DNA of 64,000 bases from Actinomycetota bacterium. GTDB lineage: Bacteria; Actinomycetota; Acidimicrobiia; Acidimicrobiales; Microtrichaceae. The notes beneath the pieces are model-generated. The model was given only the letters and a program-made list of their open reading frames with translations. It was not told the DNA's origin and searched no databases. The stretch is from assembly GCA_016703525.1 (NCBI GenBank), contig JADJBW010000009.1, positions 1-64,000 on the forward strand. The letters are read 5' to 3'. Below are positions 25,930 to 35,789 of the stretch, in pieces (position 1 is the first letter of the stretch; the number at the start of each line of letters is the position of its first letter). Made by a program: the position numbers and the translations under genes.

Positions 25930-27920
25930 GTGCTGGTCGCGCTCGGCAATGCCGGCCTGACGTCCGCGCTGCTCGCGGCGTCGCGGGGGTGGTGATGGCC
26001 CGCCGCGGGCAGCGGCGCGACGATGCGGCGCTGAGCGCGTCGGTCCGTCCGATCGCGTGGCTCTCGGTGATGGGCGTCGGCATCGCCGTCGTCGCAATGC
26101 AGATCGCGCTCCTCTCGAACGACACGTCGGTCGAGTACGTCACCAAGCACGGGTCGTCGCTGACGCCGTTCCCGTTCGACGTCGCCACCATGTGGTCGGC
26201 GCTCGAGGGTTCGATCCTCATGTGGGGGATGCTGCTGGCGATCTACACCGCGGCGGTCGCGGTCAAGTTCCGGCGCCAACTCCACGATGCCCTGGCCTCG
26301 TGGGCGATGATCGTCATGTTCGCCGTGACAGCGTTCTTCCTGGTGCTCATGCTCGTGGTCTCGCCGGTGTTCCGGTCGGTGACCGTCGCGGCCGGATTCG
26401 ACGGGCCGGGCCCGAACCCGCTGCTGCAGAACCACATCTTGGTGGCCTTCCACCCGCCGATGCTCTACCTCGGCTACGTCGGGTTCACCGTGCCGTTCGC
26501 GTTCGCTGTCGCGGCGCTCATCACGGGCCGCCTCGGTGAGGGCTGGCTGACGGCGACGCGGCGATGGACCCTGTTCAGCTGGGGATTCCTGACCGCAGGC
26601 ATCATCACCGGTGCGTGGTGGAGCTACGAGGTGTCGGGCTGGGGCGGCTACTGGGTGTGGGACCCGGTGGAGAACGTGTCGTTCATTCCGTGGCTCACGG
26701 GAACCGCGTATCTGCACTCGGTGATGGTGCAGGAGCGGCGGGGCATGTTGCGCGTGTGGAACCTCACGCTGGTCTGCTCCACGTTCGCGCTCACGATCCT
26801 CGGCACGTTCCTCTCGAGGTCGGGCGTGGTGCAATCGGTGCATGCCTTCAGCGACGGCAACATCGGCCCCGTGTTGCTGGGCTTCTTCGCGCTGATCGTC
26901 GCAGTGTGCGTCGGGCTCATCGGCTGGCGCGGCGACCGGCTCCGATCTCCCGGGGCGATCGACTCGCCGATGTCGCGCGAGGGAGCCTTCCTCGCGAACA
27001 ACCTGGTCTTCGCCGCCTTCGCGTTCGTGGTGCTGCTCGGCACCGTGTTTCCGCTGATCGTCGAGGCGGTCAACAGCGATCGCGTGTCGGTCGGCGCGCC
27101 GTTCTTTGACCGCATGGCGACGCCCATCGGTCTCGTGATGCTGTTCCTGATGGCGGTGGCGCCGGTGCTTCCGTGGCGCGCCGCGACCACCGAGTTGCTC
27201 GGCCAACGGCTCTGGTGGCCCGCGTGGTCGGCGATCGGTGCGCTCGCGATCTCGCTCGCCGTCGGCGCGCGTGGGCTTGCGCCCCTGCTCGCGTTCGGTC
27301 TTGCGGGGTTCGCCGCCGGCTCGGTGGCCCGCCAGCTCACACTGGCGTCGCGCCGCCACGGCTGGCGCGGGTTCGTCGGCCGCGCCAACGGCGGCATGGT
27401 CGTACACCTCGGGGTGATCGTGATCGCGGTCGCGTTGGCGGCGTCGCAGTCGTTCGTGCGTCAGGGCGAGTTCACCCTCGACGAGGGCGAGTCGGCGCGC
27501 GTGGCCGGACACAGGTTCACCTACGTGGGGTCCCGCGTCGTCCAGCAGCCGAACCGCCAGGAGACGCGGGTGAGGATTCGCATCGACGGTGGCGATGTCT
27601 ACGAGCCCTCGATGAACCGATACACGATGCAGGCGATGAACCTGTCGCGGCCGTCGGTGAAGGTCACGCCCACCAAAGACCTGTATCTCAACCTGACCCG
27701 CGAACCCACCGCCGAGGATCCGACGATCCGCATCCGCATCGTCGTCGAACCGCTCATCCTGTGGTTGTGGATCGGCGGCACGATCATGGTGATCGGCACC
27801 GCCCTGTCGGCCTTCCCTGGCCGTCGCCGCAACCCGCTTGCACCGGTGTCGACCGCTGTGGGCGATGGGCGCGAGGCCGCGGAGCCGGCTCCTGGCGAAT
27901 CGGCCGAGGTCGCCGGATGA
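25930..27920 (+). CDS. ccmF: cytochrome c heme lyase subunit CcmF (frameshift near the start)
   Basis: Membrane heme lyase component, about 662 residues with many membrane segments. Central motifs: HPPMLYLGYVGFTVPFAFA, WWSYEVSGWGGYWVWDPVEN (WWD heme site) and FLSRSGVVQSVHAF. The family N-terminus (LVALGNAGLTSALLAA) is encoded from GTG 25930, one base after the ccmE stop. One base is missing near 25979-25982 before VAGVVMARRGQRRDDAALS, so the readable frame starts only at about 25989-25995. Adding one base restores a normal full-length CcmF. Confidence 0.88.
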
Positions 27921-28567
27921 GGTTGTCGACCCGCGCCGTCGCGGCCGCAGTGGGCGTGGTGTTGGTCGGCCTCATCGCGGTGTTCGTGCTGACCTCGGGC
28001 GATGCCACCACGTCGAGGTCGCCGCTCGTAGGACGCACGGCCCCAACGCTGATCGGCTCCGACCTCGACGGCGAGCGGATCGACCTGAAGGCAATGGCCG
28101 GTCGTTGGGTGCTGGTCAACTTCTTCGCCACGTGGTGCCCGCCGTGCGTCGCCGAACACCCCGAACTCGTGCGGTTCGCCGAGGAGCACGCTGCGGCGGG
28201 CGACGCCTCGATCGTGAGCGTTGCGTACCAGGACACGCCCGACAACATTGCCGCCTTCTTCGAGCGGCGTGGCGGCGACTGGCCGGTGATCGCGACGAGC
28301 GCCGAGGACCTCTCGCTCGAATGGGGCGTGGTCAAACTGCCCGAGTCGTACCTGGTGGACCCATTGGGCCGGGTGGTCAAGAAGTTCGTCGGCGGGCTCA
28401 ACGCACGCGAGATCGACAGGGCGATTGCGGCAGCAGCGACCAGCACCACGACCACCAGCGCCGCGGCCACGACCGCCACCACGATCACCACGACGGCCGG
28501 CATCGCGGTTACGACCACCACGACCTCGCCCCCGGCGGCGACCGCAGCGGAGCCGGGCACGCCATGA
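27917..28567 (+). CDS. ccmG: thiol-disulfide oxidoreductase CcmG/DsbE
   Basis: 216 residues: signal anchor AAAVGVVLVGLIAVFVLTSG, thioredoxin fold with WCPPC in NFFATWCPPCVAEHPELVRF, and the cis-Pro strand VVKLPESYLVDPLG. It reduces the apocytochrome/CcmH thiols outside the membrane. Ends in a Thr/Ala-rich low-complexity tail of about 45 residues, unusual for CcmG but common among secreted proteins of this organism. ATGA overlap with ccmF and again with ccmH. Confidence 0.9.
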   Translation: MRLSTRAVAAAVGVVLVGLIAVFVLTSGDATTSRSPLVGRTAPTLIGSDLDGERIDLKAMAGRWVLVNFFATWCPPCVAEHPELVRFAEEHAAAGDASIVSVAYQDTPDNIAAFFERRGGDWPVIATSAEDLSLEWGVVKLPESYLVDPLGRVVKKFVGGLNAREIDRAIAAAATSTTTTSAAATTATTITTTAGIAVTTTTTSPPAATAAEPGTP

Positions 28568-29094
28568 AGGCGTCCATTCGGCGCGGACCGGTCTGGGTGG
28601 CGATGGCCGTCGCCGTGGTCGCGATGCTGTGGATCGGAGCGCGTCCCCGGCCGACCGACGGCGTGTCGGACGATCGCTTGTATGCGATCGCGTCGCAGCT
28701 GAAGTGCCTGCAGTGCGCCGGCGAGTCGGTCGCTGGCTCCCAATCGTCGATAGCGATCAAGATGCGCGAGGAGATCCGGCGGGAGATGCGGGCCGGTCGC
28801 TCCGACGACGAGATCCTCGACCGGTTCGTGGCGAGCTATCCGACCGAGGTGCTGCTCAATCCGCCGCGGAGTGGGCTCACGCTGCTTGTTTGGGTCGCTC
28901 CGGTCGTGGTGGTCGCTGTGGGCGCGGTCGGTGTCGCCTCCTCGATGGCCGCGGCGCGCCGAGCCCGTCGCGCCGCTGCGGCGCATAGCGTCACCGACGA
29001 GGAACGCGAGCTCGTCGACGCCGCCCGCCGCAGCGAGGCCCGCCCGCCCGCGGATGCCCGGCCGGACGGATCGATCGGGGGCGAGGGTGGCTGA
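28564..29094 (+). CDS. ccmH: cytochrome c biogenesis protein CcmH
   Basis: 176 residues: N-terminal membrane segment, then the CcmH domain with the redox pair in SQLKCLQCAGESVAGSQSS and the helix bundle ending RFVASYPTEVLLNPPRSG. A second membrane segment (LLVWVAPVVVVAVGAVGVAS) follows. Donates electrons for ligation of heme to apocytochrome c. Starts inside the ccmG stop (ATGA). Confidence 0.93.
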   Translation: MKASIRRGPVWVAMAVAVVAMLWIGARPRPTDGVSDDRLYAIASQLKCLQCAGESVAGSQSSIAIKMREEIRREMRAGRSDDEILDRFVASYPTEVLLNPPRSGLTLLVWVAPVVVVAVGAVGVASSMAAARRARRAAAAHSVTDEERELVDAARRSEARPPADARPDGSIGGEGG

Positions 29095-30226
29095 GGCGGA
29101 CCCCCCGGCTGACCGCGAGCGACTGTGCGAGCAGCGTGACTTCCTGCTCGCGTCGCTCGACGACCTCGATGCCGAATACGCCGCGGGCGACCTCGACAAG
29201 CGCGACTACGACGAGCTGCGAGACGGCTACGTGGGCCGAGCGGCCGAGGTGTTGCGTGCGCTCGCAGCGCTCGACGCGGCCGGCGAAGCGGACGCGGGCC
29301 CCCCGGCGACGAGCCGACGCCGGGGCTGGGTCTGGTTGGCCGGTGCCGCCGCGTTCGTCGCCGTGGCCGCCGGGCTTCTGGTTGCCTCCCTGGCAGACCG
29401 GGGTCAGGGCACGCTGACCGGCGGCGACGCGCCGGGTTCCGAACTCGACCGGTGCCGCCAGCTCATGGGGAAGGGCGTCGACGCCGAAGTGTCGTGTTTC
29501 GACGAGGTGCTGGCGTCGCGCCCCGACGACGTGGAGGCCATCACCTACCAGGGCTGGGCGCTCGCACGAGGCGGCAAGCCCAAGGCGGCTGCGCAGCGGT
29601 ACGAGCGTGCGATCGGCCTCGATGCGACCTACCCCGACGTGTACGCCTTCCGGGCGATCCTCGCGAAGAACGAGCGGCGATTCGACGACGCTCAGGCCGA
29701 CCTCGATCGCCTCGACGAGCTCGGTGCGCCCGAGGGTATCCAGTCGACCATCGACCAGATGGGCCTGCGCACCGAGCTCGCCGAGGCTCGCCTGACGACG
29801 GCCTCGAAGGACTGCTGGGCCGACCTGAAGCCCGCGCTCGACGCGGTGAACACGGTTGTCTCGCAGGAGTCCGACCGGGAGCAGGCGCGCGATGCGGTCG
29901 GCAAGCTCGTCGCAGCGCTCGACTGCACGGATCGTGCGATCGCCGCCGACCCGACCGACGCCGACGCGCTCATCATGCGTGGCCTCGGCCTCGGCGTGCT
30001 CGACGAGACCTCGGTGCGCGCCGGCGTGGCATCGCTCGACCAGGCGCTCGCCGTGCGGCCGGACGACCCCTCCGCGCTGCTGCTGCGCTCCGCGCTGCAC
30101 GCCCGGCTCGGCGACAACGACCTCGCAGTCGCCGACCTCGATGCGCTCAAGGACCGGCGTGTGTCGCCGCTGTTCGACGTGGTCGACCGGGTGGAGATCC
30201 GCAAGTCCGTGACCGCCGGGAGCTGA
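29087..30226 (+). CDS. CcmI-like TPR protein
   Basis: 379 residues from GTG 29087. N-terminal LCEQRDFLLASLDDLDAEYA and LDKRDYDELRDGYVGRAAEVL is the CcmI/CycH start. A membrane segment WVWLAGAAAFVAVAAGLLVASL follows, then TPR-like repeats (ITYQGWALARGGKPKAAAQR; YAFRAILAKNERRFDDAQ; LLLRSALHARLGDNDLAV). CcmI binds the C-terminus of apocytochromes for the lyase. Last gene of the ccm operon; overlaps ccmH by eight bases. Confidence 0.85.
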   Translation: MAEADPPADRERLCEQRDFLLASLDDLDAEYAAGDLDKRDYDELRDGYVGRAAEVLRALAALDAAGEADAGPPATSRRRGWVWLAGAAAFVAVAAGLLVASLADRGQGTLTGGDAPGSELDRCRQLMGKGVDAEVSCFDEVLASRPDDVEAITYQGWALARGGKPKAAAQRYERAIGLDATYPDVYAFRAILAKNERRFDDAQADLDRLDELGAPEGIQSTIDQMGLRTELAEARLTTASKDCWADLKPALDAVNTVVSQESDREQARDAVGKLVAALDCTDRAIAADPTDADALIMRGLGLGVLDETSVRAGVASLDQALAVRPDDPSALLLRSALHARLGDNDLAVADLDALKDRRVSPLFDVVDRVEIRKSVTAGS

Positions 30227-30271
30227 TGCTCGCTCGGGTGAGGCGGTCCGCGGTCCGCATACACTCCCGCC

Positions 30272-31504
30272 ATGCGTGTCCTCGTGATCGGTAGTGGTGG
30301 AGTCGGAGCAGCGTTCGCCAAGATCGCCGCCCGTCGAACGTTCTTCGAGGCGATGGTTCTCGCCGACATCGACGCCGATCGCGCCGGTCGCGCCGCGGTC
30401 GCGACCGGCGATCCGCGCGTTTCTGCCCTTGCGCTCGACGCGTCGGACCGCGACGAGATCGTCGCAGCGATCGCCGCGAACCGGGTCACGGCCGTGCTGA
30501 ACGCGGCCGACCCGCGTTTCGTCGTGCCCATCTTCGACGCGTGCTTCACGGCGGGTGTGACCTACCTCGACATGGCGATGTCGTTGTCGTCCCCACACGA
30601 GACGGACCCCTACTCGCAGACCGGCGTGAAGCTCGGCGACTACCAGTTCGAACGTTCCGACCGGTGGGCCGAGCGCGGCCTCCTGGCGCTGTGCGGTATG
30701 GGCGTCGAGCCGGGGCTCGCCGACGTGTTCGCTCGCTATGCCTCCGATCACCTGTTCAGCGAGATCGACGAGCTCAACGTGCGAGACGGCGCCGACCTCG
30801 TGGTGCGCGGGTACGACTTCGCGCCGACGTTCTCGATCTGGACCACGATCGAGGAGTGTCTCAACCCGCCGGTGATCTGGGAACGCGAACGCGGGTGGTA
30901 CACGACGGCGCCGTTCTCCGAGCCCGAGGTCTTCGATTTCCCCGAGGGTATCGGCCCGGTCGAGTGCGTGAACGTGGAGCACGAGGAGGTGCTCCTGATG
31001 CCCCGTTGGATCGAGGCGAACCGGGTGACGTTCAAGTACGGCCTGGGCGACGAGTTCATCGACGTGTTGCGAACGCTCCACAAGCTGGGCCTCGACCGGA
31101 CCGAGCCGGTGTCGGTGCGGGGCCACCAGGTCGCCCCGCGCGACGTGGTGGCGGCGTGTCTGCCCAACCCCGCCGACCTGACGACCGAGATCGAGGGAAG
31201 GACGTGCGCCGGACTGTGGGTGACGGGTCGCGACCGCGACGGCAACCCGTCGTCGCAGTACCTGTACCACGTGGCCGACAACGCCGAGACGGTCGGGCGC
31301 GACGGCGCACAGGCCGTGGTGTGGCAGACCGCGCTGTTCCCGGTCGTCGCGCTCGAGCTGATCGCCCACGGGGTGTGGTCCGGCGCCGGCGTCGTCGGCC
31401 CCGAGGCGTTCGACGCCGTGCCGTTCCTGGATCTGGTGGCAGGCGACTACGGGTCGCCCTGGGGGGTCCAGCCGGTCGCGTCGGCCTCCGAGGCGGGTCG
31501 ATGA
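30272..31504 (+). CDS. saccharopine dehydrogenase family protein (LYS9-like)
   Basis: 410 residues. Rossmann NAD(P) motif VLVIGSGGVGAAFAKIAARR at the N-terminus, then VLNAADPRFVVPIFDACFTAGVTYLDMAM, ALCGMGVEPGLADVFARYA and the C-terminal saccharopine dehydrogenase domain. Members act in lysine degradation or polyamine metabolism (carboxynorspermidine synthase group); the exact reaction is not fixed. The stop overlaps the next ATG, linking it to the AtuA-like gene. Confidence 0.88.
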   Translation: MRVLVIGSGGVGAAFAKIAARRTFFEAMVLADIDADRAGRAAVATGDPRVSALALDASDRDEIVAAIAANRVTAVLNAADPRFVVPIFDACFTAGVTYLDMAMSLSSPHETDPYSQTGVKLGDYQFERSDRWAERGLLALCGMGVEPGLADVFARYASDHLFSEIDELNVRDGADLVVRGYDFAPTFSIWTTIEECLNPPVIWERERGWYTTAPFSEPEVFDFPEGIGPVECVNVEHEEVLLMPRWIEANRVTFKYGLGDEFIDVLRTLHKLGLDRTEPVSVRGHQVAPRDVVAACLPNPADLTTEIEGRTCAGLWVTGRDRDGNPSSQYLYHVADNAETVGRDGAQAVVWQTALFPVVALELIAHGVWSGAGVVGPEAFDAVPFLDLVAGDYGSPWGVQPVASASEAGR

Positions 31505-32817
31505 TCCGCATCGGGGGTGGCCAGGGCTTCTATGGCGATGGCCACGCGCCCGTCGCGGACCTGTTGGCCGACGGGGTCGATTACCTCGTGTGCGAGGCGC
31601 TCGCCGAGCTGACGCTGGCCATCCTGCAAAAAGACCGTCAACGCGACGAGTCGCTCGGGTACGCCCGCGATCTGCCGCTGTACGTCGCCGAGGCGATCGG
31701 CCACATCCTCGACGGCCGAACCCGTCTCATCACCAATGCCGGGGGCATCAACCCGATCGCCGCCGGCCGCGCGGTGGTGGATGGGCTTCGGCGGCACGGC
31801 GTGACCGGCGTGCGGGTCGCGACCGTCGTGGGCGACGACCTTCGCCCTCATGCGGAACAGGTCGGCCTTCCCGACGACGTGCTGTTCGCCAACGCCTATC
31901 TCGGCGCCGCCCCGATCGTCGAGGCGCTGGCCGACGGGGCACACATCGTGATCACCGGCCGCGTCGCCGACGCCTCGCTGTTCCTCGCGCCGCTCATCCA
32001 TGAGTTCGGCTGGGCCGCCGACGATTGGGACCGCCTCGCCGCCGGCGTGACAGGCGGGCATCTGCTCGAATGCTCGGGTCAGGTGGCCGGAGGAAACTAT
32101 TCGGGCGCCTGGTGGGAGAACCCCGATCCGTTCCGGCCGGCGTTCCCGATCGGCGAGTTCGAAGCCGACGGCACGTTCGTCGTCACCAAGCCGGCCGGCA
32201 CGGGCGGGATGGTGACCTTCGACACGGTCCGCGAGCAGTTGCTCTACGAGGTGCACGACCCGCGGGCCTACCTGAACCCGGACGTGAGCGTGGACCTGAC
32301 CTCGGCGCGACTCGAGGATCTCGGTGCGGATCGTGTCCGGGTGAGTGGCATCACCGGCTCGGCGCCGCCCGTGACCTACAAGGCGTTGGTCTGCCGGCCG
32401 GCCGGTTGGGCGGCCGAGATCAAGGCCGTCTACGGGTGGCCCGACGCCGAGGCGAAGGCGCGCGCTGCGGTTCGCTTCCTGCGCCGACGCGCCGACGCGA
32501 TCGGCATGTCGGTCGACGAGTGGTGCGAGGAGTACTTCGGGGTCAACGCATTCGGCGGCCCCACGGTTCCGGCGCCTCCGGACGGCTGGGAGCCTCCCGA
32601 GGTCATCGCTCGGCTTGCGTGGCGCTGTGCATCGGCCGACGAGGCGGCACGGCTGCCTCGGGAGATGGGCGTGCTCGGCTTGTCAGGTCCACCGATGGTC
32701 GCCGGGATCGGTCGGTCGCGCGACGGGCGACCGTCGCAGTTGCTGGGCCTGGAGGCTCGTGCGATCGAGCGAGACCTCGTCGACGCCGGCGTGCGTGTTG
32801 CGTCGACCGACGTCTAG
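31501..32817 (+). CDS. acyclic terpene utilization AtuA family protein
   Basis: 438 residues, DUF1446/AtuA family: IRIGGGQGFYGDGHAPVADL at the start, CEALAELTLAILQKDR, ITNAGGINPIAAGRAV, VITGRVADASLFLAPLIHEF, HLLECSGQVAGGNYSG and KPAGTGGMVTFDTV. ATG 31501 overlaps the dehydrogenase stop. AtuA is needed for citronellol/geraniol growth in Pseudomonas, but most relatives are uncharacterised. The small AtuA-related partner domain is encoded separately at 35786. Confidence 0.88.
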   Translation: MIRIGGGQGFYGDGHAPVADLLADGVDYLVCEALAELTLAILQKDRQRDESLGYARDLPLYVAEAIGHILDGRTRLITNAGGINPIAAGRAVVDGLRRHGVTGVRVATVVGDDLRPHAEQVGLPDDVLFANAYLGAAPIVEALADGAHIVITGRVADASLFLAPLIHEFGWAADDWDRLAAGVTGGHLLECSGQVAGGNYSGAWWENPDPFRPAFPIGEFEADGTFVVTKPAGTGGMVTFDTVREQLLYEVHDPRAYLNPDVSVDLTSARLEDLGADRVRVSGITGSAPPVTYKALVCRPAGWAAEIKAVYGWPDAEAKARAAVRFLRRRADAIGMSVDEWCEEYFGVNAFGGPTVPAPPDGWEPPEVIARLAWRCASADEAARLPREMGVLGLSGPPMVAGIGRSRDGRPSQLLGLEARAIERDLVDAGVRVASTDV

Positions 32818-32829
32818 CCGATCGGGCCG

Positions 32830-33297
32830 TCAGCCCGGCACGGGCGTGTAGACGCCGGAGACGAACCCCGTGCCGTCCCACGTCAGCGTCCAGACCGAGC
32901 CTTTCGCGCAGCCGCACGCACCCGGTACGCGCATGCCGCGCAGCTGCGCGCGGCGGACGAGCTCGGGCAGAAGGTCACCGTGCCCGCACAGCACGGCGTC
33001 CGACCCGTCGGCCGCGAGCTTCTCGACGAGGTCCCACGCGGGTTCGAGCGGTTCGCCTTCCAGGAGCCGGCGGTCGTGCGCAACCGACACACCGAGTGCG
33101 GCAGCGAGAGGGGTGACCGTCTCGACGCAGCGGGGTGCGGGGCTGGAGGCGACGGTCGTGATGGCCCGGGCACCGAGCAGCAGCGAGATGGCCTCGGCCT
33201 GGCGCAGCCCGTGCTCGTCGAGGTGGCGTTGAAGGTCGTCGGGGTTGCGGTTGTTGCGCCGACCGGCCGCGGCATGCCGCACGAGATAGATGGTCAC
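32830..33297 (-). CDS. SixA-like histidine phosphatase
   Basis: 155 residues of the phosphoglycerate-mutase-like superfamily: TIYLVRHAAAGRR carries the RH catalytic His, LRQAEAISLLLGAR and ASSPAPRCVETV follow, and the second His is in VLCGHGDLLPELV. Small size fits SixA. GTG 33297 starts one residue before the first strand. Convergent with the AtuA gene and divergent from the PhoD gene. Confidence 0.85.
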   Translation of the reverse strand: MTIYLVRHAAAGRRNNRNPDDLQRHLDEHGLRQAEAISLLLGARAITTVASSPAPRCVETVTPLAAALGVSVAHDRRLLEGEPLEPAWDLVEKLAADGSDAVLCGHGDLLPELVRRAQLRGMRVPGACGCAKGSVWTLTWDGTGFVSGVYTPVPG

Positions 33298-33503
33298 GCC
33301 GCGGACTCTAGATCGCGCCCAGCGGCACCGACTCGCCGACGCATTCGACGCCGTACCTGCGGAGAAATTGGTCGGATCGTCACCGCGTATTCCGCCGAAC
33401 GACACGCGTGAGCACCACTGTTCGTGCGACACGACACGGCCTCGGAGTTCGGTATGCACAGCGCGGGTTGGCGCGGGCGTTGGACGCGAGGATCGGATTC
33501 GAG

Positions 33504-34882
33504 ATGACCGATCGCGATCGTTGGCCGGATCGGCCACGCCTCGTGCCCCGTCGGACCCTGCTCGGCGCAGGGGTCGGCATCGGCTCGCTCTGGGCGGCCG
33601 GATGTGTGCCGACGCCGACGTATCCGCCCCAGTCCGGGCAGCCGTTCGAGGGCGTGGGCACGTTCCCCGGCGGTATCGGCTCAGCCGATCCCACGCCGAC
33701 ATCGGTGCTCCTGTGGACCCGCGTCCACCCCGAGTTCGATCGCGGTGAGGGCATCGCGGTTCGCGTCGAGGTCGCGACCAGCCCGGCGTTTGCCGACAGC
33801 GACGTGGTCTTCGTTCGGGATGCTCGCGCCGTTGCCGAACGCGACTACTGCGTGACGGTCGATGCAACCGGGTTGCGGCCCGGCACGACCTCGTGGACGC
33901 CGACCGCGTGTACGTGCACGGCAGGGACGATCCCATCCAACGGGCGGTGACGCGGGAGCAGTTCCGCTCCAAGTACCGGCTCTACCGTTCCGATCCCAAC
34001 CTCCAGGCGATGCACGCCTTGTACCCGGTGATGCACATCTTCGACAACCACGACGGGCTCTCGGCACCCGGCGACGACCAGGCGGACGGATCGATCGCAG
34101 CGTTCTTCGAGCACCTCCCCGTTCGCAGCGTGGACGGACGACGCATCTGGCGGTCGCTGCGGTGGGGCGACATCGCAGAGATCTTCCTCACCGACCAGCG
34201 CAGCTACCGCGATCCGACCCTCGACGAGTCCGGGCCGCTCGGCACGTCGACCGAGGAACGCCCCGAGATCCTCGATCCGTCCCGCTCGATGCTCGGACCC
34301 GAGCAGCGCGCCTGGTTGCTCGCCGGGCTCGCCGGCTCGACGGCTCGCTGGAAGGTGTGGGGGAGCCAACTCATGTTCTGGCCGTGGCGGACGCTACCGC
34401 GACTCCCCGGCCAGCAGCGAGGCGCTGGCGTGTACCTGAACCTGGCCCAGTGGGACGGGTACGCGGCCGAACGGCTCGCGATCCTCGACCACCTAGAGGC
34501 CCACGATGTCCGCGACACGGTCGTCTTCTCGGGTGATTCGCACGTCTTCTCAGCGGCCCAGGTCGCGCCCGACGTGGACGATCCCGGCTCGCGTCCACGG
34601 GTTGTCGAGTTGGGGACGGGCTCGATCACCTCGAACAACGCGGACGAGAACGGCTACCCCGGTGACGATGTGACGCGGCCGCTGTTCTCGGCGGCCAATC
34701 CGAACCACCTGCGATTCATCGAGACCGAGCGTCACGGCTATGTCCTCGCCGAGTTCGGCGCGTCGAGCGCGGAGTTCGAGTTTCGTTCGCCGCGGACCAT
34801 TCACCGTGCGACCTCCGAGGTGGACACCCTCGCTCGTTTCACGGTCGCCGCGGGAACGCAGCGGCTGCGCCGGGTTCGGTAG
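33504..34882 (+). pseudogene. PhoD-like phosphatase with internal deletion
   Basis: Twin-arginine signal and lipobox (PRRTLLGAGVGIGSLWAAGC), then the N-terminal PhoD domain (GIGSADPTPTSVLLWTRVHP) up to GLRPGTTSW near 33890. The C-terminal part is in another frame: DADRVYVHGRDDPIQRAV, FRSKYRLYRSDPNLQAMHAL, MHIFDNHDG, WKVWGSQLMFWPW and VVFSGDSHVFSA. Comparison with the family layout shows that the stretch carrying the SCQ and GDxIYE metal-ligand motifs, roughly 80-100 residues, is missing at the junction. The phosphatase is therefore very likely inactive. An upstream GTG at 33408 is also in frame. Confidence 0.8.
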
Positions 34883-35183
34883 GCGTCCTCCGCCGGGTGC
34901 CGAGCACTACTCGATGCCGTGGCACGCACAACAGCGAGTCCGCCGCCGGGCACGTGGACGTCGCAGATGCCCCACCGAATCCGTCGCCGCAGCGATCGCA
35001 GCGGCAACGGCGAGCCACGGGCGTGCCTTGTCGGCACGCGTGAGCCACGCAAGCACCCAGACCCAGATCGCGGCGATCCATCGAAACGGTACGATGCCCG
35101 CCGCGAGCCCCGTTCCGGTCGGATCGCTCGACGAGGCTGGGGTCGACTTCGACCCGGTATGGGCCGAACGAAAGGTTCTTCCT
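34883..35183. other. 301-bp intergenic region
   Basis: Between the PhoD stop and the lipoprotein ATG. No RNA gene, strong hairpin or clear promoter seen. The minus strand encodes a hydrophobic stretch (IVPFRWIAAIWVWVLAWLT) inside a long frame without a clear start; not called. Confidence 0.4.
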
Positions 35184-35789
35184 ATGACCCCAGTCCGTTG
35201 TGTGCGATCGTGTCTCCACGTCGCGAGATGGTGTGCCGTTGCGGGGGCGTTGGCGCTCGGCGGATGCGCCGGCGACGAGAACGATTCGGCGGCGAATCCC
35301 ACCACGACATCGGCCACATCGGAAGGCGCTGTCGATGGCGCGGGGTCGTCGACATCGGCGCCGGCGGGCGAATTCGACGAGCGACTGGTCTGCGATCTGT
35401 TGACGGGTGCTGCGGCTGCGGTCGGTGATGCCGCGAACTCGCCGGTCGGGATGGGTGCTCCGGCGGAGCCGCTGATCGACCCGGGGGAGATGCGGTGCGC
35501 GGCGACGATCGCGGGCACCCGCGTCGAGTTGGTTGTGGTCAGCCCTGCGGATGGTGGGCAGTTCGAGCTCGCGGCGGCATCGGGCATCGAAGGCGACCCG
35601 TTCACGCTCGACGACCTGGGTGACCAGGCAGCGTATGGTCGTTTCGGCAGGGACGACGGCACACTCGCGTGGGCGGCCGTGCAGGTGGCCGATGTGGTGT
35701 TCCGCGTCGATCGGCGCGGCCCGACCGATGCCGACGACGCGGTGGTGCCGCTCGCTCGGGCCGTCGCCGACGAACTGAAAGGTGCATGA
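35184..35789 (+). CDS. lipoprotein of unknown function
   Basis: 201 residues: signal peptide with lipobox ALALGGCAGDEND, a Ser/Thr/Ala-rich spacer to about 65, then a compact C-terminal domain with two Cys (LVCDLLTG; EMRCAATIAG) resembling DUF3558-type lipoproteins in layout. Good Shine-Dalgarno GAAAGG ahead of ATG 35184. The stop overlaps the next gene as ATGA. Confidence 0.75.
   Translation: MTPVRCVRSCLHVARWCAVAGALALGGCAGDENDSAANPTTTSATSEGAVDGAGSSTSAPAGEFDERLVCDLLTGAAAAVGDAANSPVGMGAPAEPLIDPGEMRCAATIAGTRVELVVVSPADGGQFELAAASGIEGDPFTLDDLGDQAAYGRFGRDDGTLAWAAVQVADVVFRVDRRGPTDADDAVVPLARAVADELKGA

Noticed and set aside
34907..35160. Possible small membrane protein on the minus strand (IVPFRWIAAIWVWVLAWLT)
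   Set aside because: Hydrophobic stretch is striking but no start codon or ribosome site near it, and upstream the frame is antisense to the lipoprotein gene.
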